This document shows, piece after piece, positions 35,669 through 42,757 of a DNA stretch of 64,000 bases; within the stretch, counting starts at the first letter, position 1; every line of letters starts with the position of its first letter. Origin of the DNA: Candidatus Altimarinota bacterium (GTDB lineage Bacteria > Patescibacteriota > Gracilibacteria > JAUYGZ01); NCBI GenBank assembly GCA_029233985.1, contig JARGOK010000002.1, positions 496,001 to 560,000 of the forward strand. Reading direction: 5' to 3'. The notes beneath the pieces were generated by a model. It did not search any database, was not told the DNA's origin, and saw only the letters and a program-made list of their open reading frames with translations. The position numbers and the translations under genes are program-made.

Positions 35669-35714
35669 AGAGCATGTCAAAACTCGTTATTCAATAATCC
35701 TCATTCAATGGTAA

Positions 35715-35750
35715 TATCCTAACTGTCCTAACTTTCCTAACCGCCTTTTC
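35715..35750 (+). repeat. 9-nt periodic leader before pfkA
   Basis: Four 9-mers (tatcctaac, tgtcctaac, tttcctaac, cgccttttc) end 2 nt before the ATG at 35753. This is the cleanest copy in the window. The stretch ttcaatg stands a few bases upstream, as it does before the mltG copy. Confidence 0.75.
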
Positions 35751-35752
35751 CC

Positions 35753-36895
35753 ATGAAAATCCTCATCGCCCAAGGAGGCGGACCAACAGCCGTTATCAAC
35801 CAATCTCTCGTTGGTGCCGTCATGGCAGCCAAAGAAGCCGGACACGAAATAATCGGGTCACGTCATGGAATCAAAGGAATTATTGACGAAGACTTTGTAG
35901 AACTGCACAGCTTAGATAATGAAAAGCTCATGAAAGTAGCCGAAACACCATCAAGTGCCTTAGGATCGACTCGAGACAAGCCAGATGAAGAATATTGTAC
36001 AAAAATTTTGAACATCTTTCAGAAACATGAAATCACAGGGTTTCTCTACATCGGAGGAAACGACTCTTCAGAAACCATCCGCCTTGTTTTGGAAGCAGCA
36101 AAAAAAGCAAACTACGCTATGAAAGGTTTTCACATCCCAAAAACAGTCGACAACGACCTCATGGAAAACGACCATACTCCCGGCTTTCCTTCAGCTGCAA
36201 GATTTGTCGCCAAAGCTATCATGGGACTAGACAGAGACAACGAAGCACTCCCTGGTGTACACATTTGTATCATTATGGGGCGACACGCAGGCTTTCTGAC
36301 TTGTGCAGGAGGGCTCGGAGGGGCACATAGAGTCTATATCCCCGAAATCCCTTTTAACCTCGATCACTTTGCCAAAGAAGTAAAAGAAACCGTAGAACAA
36401 CACGGAAGAGCAGTTCTTGCCATTAGCGAAGGGATCCAAGATGCCGACGGAAACCCCATTATCAGCCATTTTGTCGATCAAGAAACTGACGCTCATGGAA
36501 ACCTCCAGCTGAGTGGGCTCCCGCTCGGCAACGTCCTAGCAGACTTTCTCAAAGAAAAAGGCGTCGCAAAACGAGTCCGACAAGATACCTTTGGCTACCC
36601 ACAACGATGCTACCCAGACGCGAGCAAAGTGGATCAAACAGAAGCCTTCGAATGCGGAAAAGTAGCCGTAAAATCTCTCCAATCAGACCTTAGCTCAGGG
36701 TCTATCACCATCAAAAGAACCAGTAATTCACCTTATACCGTAGAAATAGCACCAGTAGACCTCGATAAAGTAGCCAACCTCACTCGTCATCTTCCTGAGG
36801 AATATTATGACAAAGAATCCAAAAACATCACCGAGGCTGGGAGAGACTACCTCATGCCACTTATAGGAGAAATCCCTCAAATGGAAAGGCTCTAA
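35753..36895 (+). CDS. pfkA: 6-phosphofructokinase, PPi-type active site
   Basis: The 380-residue enzyme phosphorylates fructose-6-phosphate. GGGPTAVINQSLVGAV is the N-terminal phosphoryl-donor loop. At 101-105 the sequence is GGNDS: Asp104 stands where ATP enzymes have Gly (GGDGS). PKTVDND (129-135) has Lys where ATP enzymes have Gly (PGTIDND). These two replacements are the known marks of pyrophosphate-dependent enzymes, so PPi is the likely donor. IIMGRHAGFLT follows as usual. The gene stands alone after a periodic 9-nt leader. Use of PPi would connect it with the pyrophosphatase and Acs genes of the window. Confidence 0.9.
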   Translation: MKILIAQGGGPTAVINQSLVGAVMAAKEAGHEIIGSRHGIKGIIDEDFVELHSLDNEKLMKVAETPSSALGSTRDKPDEEYCTKILNIFQKHEITGFLYIGGNDSSETIRLVLEAAKKANYAMKGFHIPKTVDNDLMENDHTPGFPSAARFVAKAIMGLDRDNEALPGVHICIIMGRHAGFLTCAGGLGGAHRVYIPEIPFNLDHFAKEVKETVEQHGRAVLAISEGIQDADGNPIISHFVDQETDAHGNLQLSGLPLGNVLADFLKEKGVAKRVRQDTFGYPQRCYPDASKVDQTEAFECGKVAVKSLQSDLSSGSITIKRTSNSPYTVEIAPVDLDKVANLTRHLPEEYYDKESKNITEAGRDYLMPLIGEIPQMERL

Positions 36896-36925
36896 GAGAC
36901 GGCTAGTACGCTAAGCAGACAAGTA

Positions 36926-36954
36926 TTGACAAAAAAGAGAAAAAGAGCTATGGT
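36926..36954 (+). promoter_or_regulatory. Promoter of the LRR gene
   Basis: TTGACA (36926-36931), a 17-nt A-rich spacer and TATGGT (36949-36954). Its position excludes the in-frame starts at 36926 and 36950 and supports the ATG at 36989, about 34 nt downstream of the -10. Confidence 0.75.
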
Positions 36955-36988
36955 ATCAAACCATTCCACACATTCTTTTTCTTTTTTT

Positions 36989-38920
36989 ATGAGCGATTCT
37001 CCTCATTCTAGTCCAGATAAAAGCTTCACCCCAAAAGTCTTCAAGCAACATGCCATAGACTGGCTTGTTGGGGCAACTACTGTGCTTGCACCCCTCATAG
37101 GAGGTGTCCCAGGTGCCGTTGCTGCTACTGCACTACAAACAGCTATGAAAGGACTCGAAACAGAAGCAGGATACCTCTCAAAAGAAGAAACAAAACGTTT
37201 GTTTGCAAAATTTCGAGTAGATATTTTCAATATCACTCAAAATGCTGCTGAGCAACAAGACACCATAAGCCTACAAGCAGACCAACTCTACGTACTCGAA
37301 CAAAAGCTCTACGAACAGCTAAATTTTGGAAACAATCCTGAGACCAAAAAAGCCATAGACGAGCTACGTGTAGAAATTCATCAGCAAAAAAAGACAACAG
37401 AAACACATTTTCAATCGGCAAAAACCGGCCATATTGCCATTCAAACTCAGCTCAAACAACTGCAAGGAAATGATGAGCAAGTGGAAGAGCGAGTCGAACA
37501 TCTTACTGAGCAAGTACGAGATCTCATCAATCAAGTGCAAGTACTCTCAAAACAAAATACACTGGTCTCAGACCAGCTTGTAGACATAAAAACACTGAAG
37601 AAAGAAATCCATACTTTCGTAAAAAAATCCACAACTGAATACTTGGACACTGTCCAAGGCCCAGTAAGTCAGCAAATACGTATAAATGTTCAAAACACAG
37701 ACAAAGATGAAGATATTTTTATCATCCGAGTAGATCGAGACCAAGGAAATCAGGTTTCAATAGAGCGTTTTTCATATGAAAAGAAAAATACAGGAGTACC
37801 TGGTGAGTTTGCTATCAGTTCGAGGAGAAAAGAAGGAAAACTCAAAACAAAGAAGCCGTTGGAAAAGAAAAATACAGCAGCAAATGAAGAAGGAGAAAAT
37901 CAGTTGGAATCTACGGAAAAAACACCTAAGAAAAAGAGCCTTAGGAGAGGAAGTGAAAAACTAAGTGCAGAAGACATAAAAAGACTCCTTGATTCAGAAG
38001 AAGCAAGAGGAATTCAGGAATTAGTTTTTCGCAATTGTAAAATAGATGATGATGGCGCTAAAGCTCTTGCTAACTCTCAAAATCTCAAAAATCTCTCATC
38101 ATTAGATTTAGGTTCTAATCAAATTGGCGTTGATGGCGCTATTGCTCTTGCTAACTCTCAATACCTCAAAAACCTCTCATCATTAAGTTTAAATCGTAAT
38201 AACATTGGCGATGATGGCGCGAAAGCCCTTGCTAACTCTCAAAATCTCAAAAATCTCTCATCATTACATTTAGGTTCTAATCAAATTGGCGTTGATGGCG
38301 CTAAAGCTCTTGCTAACTCTCAAAATCTCAAAAATATCTCATCATTAGGTTTAGGTGTTAATAACATTGGCGTTGATGGCGCTATTGCTCTTGCTAACTC
38401 TCAAAATCTCAAAAATCTCTCATCATTAGATTTAAGTTTCAATATAGTTGGCGTTGATGGCGCTATTGCTCTTGCTAACTCTCAAAATCTTGAGAATCTC
38501 TCATCATTAGATTTAAGATATAATGAAATTGGCGATGAAGGCGCTATTGCTCTTGCTAACTCTCAATACCTCAAAAATCTCTCATCATTACAGTTAAGTT
38601 GGAATCAAATTGGCGTTGATGGCGCTAAAGCTCTTGCTAACTCTCAAAATCTCAAAAATATCTCATCATTAGGTTTAGGTGTTAATAACATTGGCGTTGA
38701 TGGCGCTAAAGCTCTTGCTAACTCTCAATACCTCAAAAACCTCTCATCATTAAGTTTAGATGATAATAACATTGGCGATGATGGCGCGAAAGCTCTTGCT
38801 AACTCTCAAAATCTCAAAAACCTCTCATTATTATATTTAATTAGAAATGAAATTGGTGCTGAAGGACAGAAAGCACTAAAAAACAGTCCATATCTCCAAA
38901 ATTGCGACATATATTTTTAA
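36989..38920 (+). CDS. Coiled-coil protein with ten 27-residue leucine-rich repeats
   Basis: This 643-residue protein has four parts. Residues 15-55 form a small-residue-rich hydrophobic stretch (WLVGATTVLAPLIGGVPGAV) that could insert into a membrane. Residues 70-220 are heptad-rich coiled coil. A short beta-rich part and a lysine-rich linker (to about 330) follow. Then come ten 27-residue repeats of ribonuclease-inhibitor type (GAKALANSQNLKNLSSLxLxxNxIGxD) with a capping half-repeat. LRRs form a curved protein-binding surface. No secretion signal or NTPase domain is visible. Partners are unknown; a receptor, adhesin or immune-like sensor role is inference. Confidence 0.8.
   Translation: MSDSPHSSPDKSFTPKVFKQHAIDWLVGATTVLAPLIGGVPGAVAATALQTAMKGLETEAGYLSKEETKRLFAKFRVDIFNITQNAAEQQDTISLQADQLYVLEQKLYEQLNFGNNPETKKAIDELRVEIHQQKKTTETHFQSAKTGHIAIQTQLKQLQGNDEQVEERVEHLTEQVRDLINQVQVLSKQNTLVSDQLVDIKTLKKEIHTFVKKSTTEYLDTVQGPVSQQIRINVQNTDKDEDIFIIRVDRDQGNQVSIERFSYEKKNTGVPGEFAISSRRKEGKLKTKKPLEKKNTAANEEGENQLESTEKTPKKKSLRRGSEKLSAEDIKRLLDSEEARGIQELVFRNCKIDDDGAKALANSQNLKNLSSLDLGSNQIGVDGAIALANSQYLKNLSSLSLNRNNIGDDGAKALANSQNLKNLSSLHLGSNQIGVDGAKALANSQNLKNISSLGLGVNNIGVDGAIALANSQNLKNLSSLDLSFNIVGVDGAIALANSQNLENLSSLDLRYNEIGDEGAIALANSQYLKNLSSLQLSWNQIGVDGAKALANSQNLKNISSLGLGVNNIGVDGAKALANSQYLKNLSSLSLDDNNIGDDGAKALANSQNLKNLSLLYLIRNEIGAEGQKALKNSPYLQNCDIYF
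38054..38863 (+). repeat. Tandem 81-bp repeats (ten units) in the LRR gene
   Basis: Ten in-frame 81-bp units run from 38054. Units 4 (38297-38377) and 8 (38621-38701) are identical. Differences between units concentrate in the codons for the variable residues of LxLxxNxI, while the helix-coding part is nearly constant, including its silent positions. Confidence 0.9.
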
Positions 38921-38924
38921 GAGC

Positions 38925-38970
38925 TAAAGGCTTAAATACCATTCTCAACACTTATTTAGCTCAAGAGAAA
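38925..38970 (+). other. Long-loop inverted repeat after the LRR gene
   Basis: gagctaaa and tttagctc are perfect 8-bp arms separated by about 26 nt, just after the LRR stop. No T run follows. The rest of the 254-nt gap to prgI shows only a -10-like TATAAT at 39147. Confidence 0.35.
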
Positions 38971-39146
38971 GAAATCACCTCAGTCTTCTTCTCCAAAAAA
39001 AAGGCAACTATCTTTGCAGGTGCTCAACACATAGCAATATTTTTTTGGAAACAAGAGCTCTAATGAGTAAATATTGTGTACGAAAGAAAGAGCAAAGGAA
39101 AACTCTATTCTCAGCTCTCAGGCTGGCATTTGGTCCGCTTTTTTGC

Positions 39147-39185
39147 TATAATAAGAAGATGATTATATCGAATTATGCAGTTTAA
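39147..39185 (+). promoter_or_regulatory. -10 element and mini-ORF overlapping the prgI start
   Basis: TATAAT (39147-39152) has no good -35 hexamer. An eight-codon frame (ATG at 39159, MIISNYAV, stop ending 39185) overlaps the start codon of the PrgI gene at 39175 in another frame. Its ATG sits about where transcription would begin. Confidence 0.3.
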
Positions 39186-40482
39186 AGTCCCACAAAACGT
39201 TCAGCAAGCAGACCGCATCGTCGGTCCATTGACTTTCTTACAGCTGATAATCTGTATTGTAGGAGTAGGGTTTGCTTATGCTACTTTCTCGGTATTAGCA
39301 AATCAAGGGTTACCTGCTCTTATCTGGGCAATCCCCGTAGGAATTATTCTCATGATCACAGCAGCTTTTGCTTTTTTAAAGATCAACAATCTCCCTTTTC
39401 ACAAGCTCTTAGCACTACTCATAGAACGCATATTCATCCCTTCAAAAAGAGTATGGGTCAAAGGTGCTGATCGGGTTTCAGAGCCAGAAGGAACTGTTGG
39501 AAAAAAATCAGAGAAAAAAGAAGAAACATCTGAAGAAAGAAAAGAAGCACAATATGAAAGATTAGACAGTATTTCCTCCATCCTCGATAAAAAAAAAGAA
39601 GACCCAGCAGAAAAAATCATGAAAAAAATTGACCAAACAGAAGACAATAAGCTCATCGAGCAAGCTTTTGTGAAAGAAAAACAAGATGAGCAAATCGAAA
39701 AACCAAAAGAAAGAGAAGAAAAAACAAAAAAAATACTCGATCTCAGCAAAAAAGCGTCTCCAAAATCCGACATTCCAGCCCATAGCGCAGAAAAAGCGAA
39801 GGATGAACTCCAAACCTCTCACGCTATACCACCAAAGAAAAAAACCCGACGTCGGAGACGAAAGAGAAACAATACAAACAGTGATACACTAATATCTGTA
39901 TCAAAAGAAGAATTGAAAACAAAAGAAGCACAAGCAAAAGAAACACAAAAATCAATGACAAGAGCTGAAAAAACTCCAGAGAAACAAGAAGAAAAACCTC
40001 TCCCAAGTTGGCTACAAGATGGAGTAAAAGAAAAAACTGCAGAAAAAAAAGAACCAACAGCTGAAAAAGCCCCTAAGTCAGCAACAGAACCAACAGACGA
40101 AATCCCTGAAAGAAAAAAAAGACGACGAAGAAAGAGAAAGCGAAAGAGAAACAAGAATACAGAAGAAATAAGAAAAACTGCTCAAGTCCCTGAAAAAAAA
40201 CAAATTCAAACAACAGATTCACAAACAACAGTCGCCATAAAGACTGAGGCACCGACTCAAAAAACAGAAGCAAAACAAGAAACCCAATCTGATACCCCTC
40301 CCCTAGCCAGCTGGCTAGAAGAAGGACTCAAAGAAACTCCTGCAGAAAAAGACCTTCAAAACGTTTCAGAAAGCAATGAGGCTGATGAAAAAAACCTCCA
40401 AACTCTAAATAAAAAAGCCAAAACATCTGAAGAATTTTCCGCAGATGACCTCAAAAAAGGTCAAGAAATCTCCTTTGATTAA
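39175..40482 (+). CDS. PrgI-family membrane protein with long charged tail
   Basis: The first 105 residues match PrgI/VirB3-like conjugation membrane proteins: FKVPQNVQQADRIVGPLTFL, two membrane helices (about 22-42 and 46-68) and NLPFHKLLALLIERIF. PrgI is an inner-membrane part of type IV secretion machines. The remaining 330 residues are an unusual Lys/Glu-rich tail with two basic clusters (KKKTRRRRRKRN, RKKRRRRKRKRKRN). Two copies of a tryptophan motif lie in it, PLPSWLQDG at 275 and PLASWLEEG at 376. The motif recurs at the C-terminus of the 2059-residue surface protein. The gene precedes a TraC-like gene by 40 nt. Confidence 0.82.
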   Translation: MQFKVPQNVQQADRIVGPLTFLQLIICIVGVGFAYATFSVLANQGLPALIWAIPVGIILMITAAFAFLKINNLPFHKLLALLIERIFIPSKRVWVKGADRVSEPEGTVGKKSEKKEETSEERKEAQYERLDSISSILDKKKEDPAEKIMKKIDQTEDNKLIEQAFVKEKQDEQIEKPKEREEKTKKILDLSKKASPKSDIPAHSAEKAKDELQTSHAIPPKKKTRRRRRKRNNTNSDTLISVSKEELKTKEAQAKETQKSMTRAEKTPEKQEEKPLPSWLQDGVKEKTAEKKEPTAEKAPKSATEPTDEIPERKKRRRRKRKRKRNKNTEEIRKTAQVPEKKQIQTTDSQTTVAIKTEAPTQKTEAKQETQSDTPPLASWLEEGLKETPAEKDLQNVSESNEADEKNLQTLNKKAKTSEEFSADDLKKGQEISFD

Positions 40483-40522
40483 TACCTGATACTCACATAC
40501 TGCTAATTGCTAACTCTCTCTC

Positions 40523-41275
40523 ATGTCCGATGAAAAGAAAAAAACAACAGAAAAACAACCAAAAGACACCGTTAAAGGACGGCCAGCTCAACAAAAAAGT
40601 AATGCGACACAAAGATTCATTCCTATAGCGGAAATTCATGACGACACTGTCGTTTTGAAAAATGGTGGAATTCGAGCAGTTCTCCAAACAACTTCGGTAA
40701 ACTTCAATCTCAAGTCTGAAGAAGAACAAAATGCTCTCATCTACGGATACCAATCCTTTCTCAATTCGCTCGATTTCCCGGTTCAAATACTCGTTCGATC
40801 AAAAAAACTCGATATTGATAATTACATCAATCACCTTGGAACACTCAAAGAAGAACAAGAAAACCCGCTTTTGAAAGCACAAACAGCCGAATACCAGGAA
40901 TATATCGAAAAACTCATCGAGTACGCAGACATCATGGAAAAGAAATTTTACGTGATCGTACCAGTAGATGCTCCCACGGGAACAAAAATTGGATTCATCG
41001 ATCGATTTCTCGCTCATATCAGACCAGATGATAGTCTATCAAAACTCCGTAGTCGCCGAAAAATGTTTAAGGATCTCAGAAAAAAACTCACCCAACGGAT
41101 CAATCAAGTCGAACAAGGCCTGATGAGTCTCAATCTCAGAACCAAGGAACTCAAAACCAAAGAACTCATCGAACTCTTTTATCAGTCCTACAATCCGATC
41201 ACCTCACGGTATCAAAAAATAGACCAAGTAGAACTAGCCAACCTCGAAGACATCGAGTCAGAAAAAGAGAAGTAA
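40523..41275 (+). CDS. TraC/VirB4 N-terminal-domain-like protein
   Basis: The 250-residue protein resembles the non-ATPase N-terminal part of TraC/VirB4 conjugation proteins. Examples are RFIPIAEIHDDTVVLKNGGI, the SLDFPVQILVRSKKLDIDNY strand and the KKFYVIVPVDAP segment. In candidate-phyla bacteria this domain is often a separate gene between prgI and a VirB4 ATPase gene. Here the ATPase gene does not follow: a MITE-like element and a convergent operon do. It probably docks on the PrgI protein and recruits an ATPase encoded elsewhere. The N-terminal 30 residues are charged and disordered. Confidence 0.78.
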   Translation: MSDEKKKTTEKQPKDTVKGRPAQQKSNATQRFIPIAEIHDDTVVLKNGGIRAVLQTTSVNFNLKSEEEQNALIYGYQSFLNSLDFPVQILVRSKKLDIDNYINHLGTLKEEQENPLLKAQTAEYQEYIEKLIEYADIMEKKFYVIVPVDAPTGTKIGFIDRFLAHIRPDDSLSKLRSRRKMFKDLRKKLTQRINQVEQGLMSLNLRTKELKTKELIELFYQSYNPITSRYQKIDQVELANLEDIESEKEK

Positions 41276-41312
41276 AACACAGATAATAACATACACACAA
41301 GCCCTACAGCTC

Positions 41313-41488
41313 TGTCATTCTGAGTGAAACGAAAAGTTTTGAGGTCGATTTTTAAAACACGAACAACAAAAAACTACTGGCTCTATGTCTCCAAACTGGA
41401 TTCCAACACCGTCCCGGCTCCAGAGAGCCAGCACTCACAATCTACCATCAAGCCTGCCAGAAAAGATTCTTTGTACCTCTGAATGAGA
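41313..41488. mobile_element. MITE-like element, copy E
   Basis: The element begins tgtcattctgag (41313-41324) and ends cctctgaatgaga, with inverted ends and about 150 nt of non-coding interior including cccggctccagagagccag. It fills most of the 309-nt gap between the convergent TraC-like gene and the pilin operon. The remainder (41489-41584) is A/T-rich with no gene. Confidence 0.5.
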
Positions 41489-41584
41489 GGGCTATAATTT
41501 AAATTATCCTCTTTTTCAAGGGGGGCTATGAGGACTCTATTTTATGTCCCTTTTTTCTCCAGAAGCGGGGTCTTCTCCCTCACT

Positions 41585-42727
41585 CTAACCTCCCACCGAT
41601 ATTTCAGCTATTTCATCATGATACTCCCATTCATCCATGAGATGTTCCATTCCACGATCTATAGAAAACGAACGATGCTGAACCAGCTCACCTTTTTCGA
41701 GCATATCTTGCTGAAAATCTAAAAGATAAAACAAAATAAAATACCCAACAAAGACCGAACATGTCCCCAGTAAAAAATTTCCTCCCGAAACAAGATGAAG
41801 CATACTCCCCCCAACAACAATATTGATAAACACAGCTTTATTCATCAGCTGGGCAGAAAAAGTACGTTGCTCCGGAGCGACAAAAAAATACATCAAGGCT
41901 CTTTTGAAAGCATGTTGCTGTTGCAGCCATACATCTACATAAGGTCCAGAAGCAAATCGAGAATGGATAAAGGCTACCATGTAGTATCCACCAAAAAGGA
42001 TTCCTACAAAAAAACCAACTAATGATACAACGAAAAGCGTCTTTGAAGGAAAAGCTTGGGTAAAATCACTTCTAATAATCTCGTGCATAAGCCATGAAAA
42101 AACTATCATAGCCGTCGAAACCAATCCAAATCGGAGCAAAGATCTCGGTTGTGAAAAAACAGCACTATCCACACTTTTTAGAAAAAAAGAGAGACCAAAA
42201 ATCAACAAACCAAAACTAAAAAAACGTTCCACATCCTGAAATAACACTCCACCACTAAATATTTGCAAGAGAATAAAAGCACTCACCATACTCACGGCAT
42301 ACACTACCAATGAAGCTGAGTATTCATAGTACCTCTTAAACAAAACAACCAAACGATCCAAACGAAGAGTGAACAAAGAATATACCGCCAAGCACATCAA
42401 AAGTGTTACAGATAAAACAGCAAAAGAAGCCATCACAAAAAGCCCAAGTGTGATCACATTCCAAACGGATAGATGCTCCAAAAGATACATCCAAGACCAA
42501 TCAGACCGATACTGGATCAAAAACTCATGTGCAAAAGGAAAAACTGACAAAGCATAGTACATTACTGTGCTGACAACCAAGAGAGCTCCATGAAACCACC
42601 ACTCTTCACGAAAGTTTTGAATCAATGATGTTCCAAAAAAAACAAGCGGAAGAAGCAGAATCCCTAAGGAACCAATGACCCATAAAGGATCCTCTATCAA
42701 AACCGATATGATCGAAACCGTTTCCAT
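41585..42727 (-). CDS. Polytopic membrane protein at the end of the pilin-PKD operon, unknown
   Basis: I do not recognise this 380-residue protein. About nine or ten hydrophobic helices are visible from residue 15 to 345. A basic loop (LRLDRLVVLFKRYYEYS) lies near the middle and a cytoplasmic-looking acidic end (MEHLMDEWEYHDEIAEIS) at the C-terminus. It resembles the TrbL/VirB6-like or PrgH-type polytopic proteins of secretion systems only in general layout. It is the last gene of a minus-strand operon of pilin-module and PKD proteins, 30 nt after the PKD gene, so a role in their assembly is plausible. Confidence 0.65.
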   Translation of the reverse strand: METVSIISVLIEDPLWVIGSLGILLLPLVFFGTSLIQNFREEWWFHGALLVVSTVMYYALSVFPFAHEFLIQYRSDWSWMYLLEHLSVWNVITLGLFVMASFAVLSVTLLMCLAVYSLFTLRLDRLVVLFKRYYEYSASLVVYAVSMVSAFILLQIFSGGVLFQDVERFFSFGLLIFGLSFFLKSVDSAVFSQPRSLLRFGLVSTAMIVFSWLMHEIIRSDFTQAFPSKTLFVVSLVGFFVGILFGGYYMVAFIHSRFASGPYVDVWLQQQHAFKRALMYFFVAPEQRTFSAQLMNKAVFINIVVGGSMLHLVSGGNFLLGTCSVFVGYFILFYLLDFQQDMLEKGELVQHRSFSIDRGMEHLMDEWEYHDEIAEISVGG

Positions 42728-42757
42728 AAGTATTCTCAGCTAATAATTCCAAACTCC

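Noticed and set aside
38054-38863. Tandem array considered as CRISPR or satellite DNA
   Set aside because: The 81-bp period is an exact multiple of three and encodes a canonical leucine-rich repeat without spacers.
41489-41584. Possible terminator for the convergent genes (agaag...cttct stem)
   Set aside because: The stem is only five base pairs and no T run follows on either strand.
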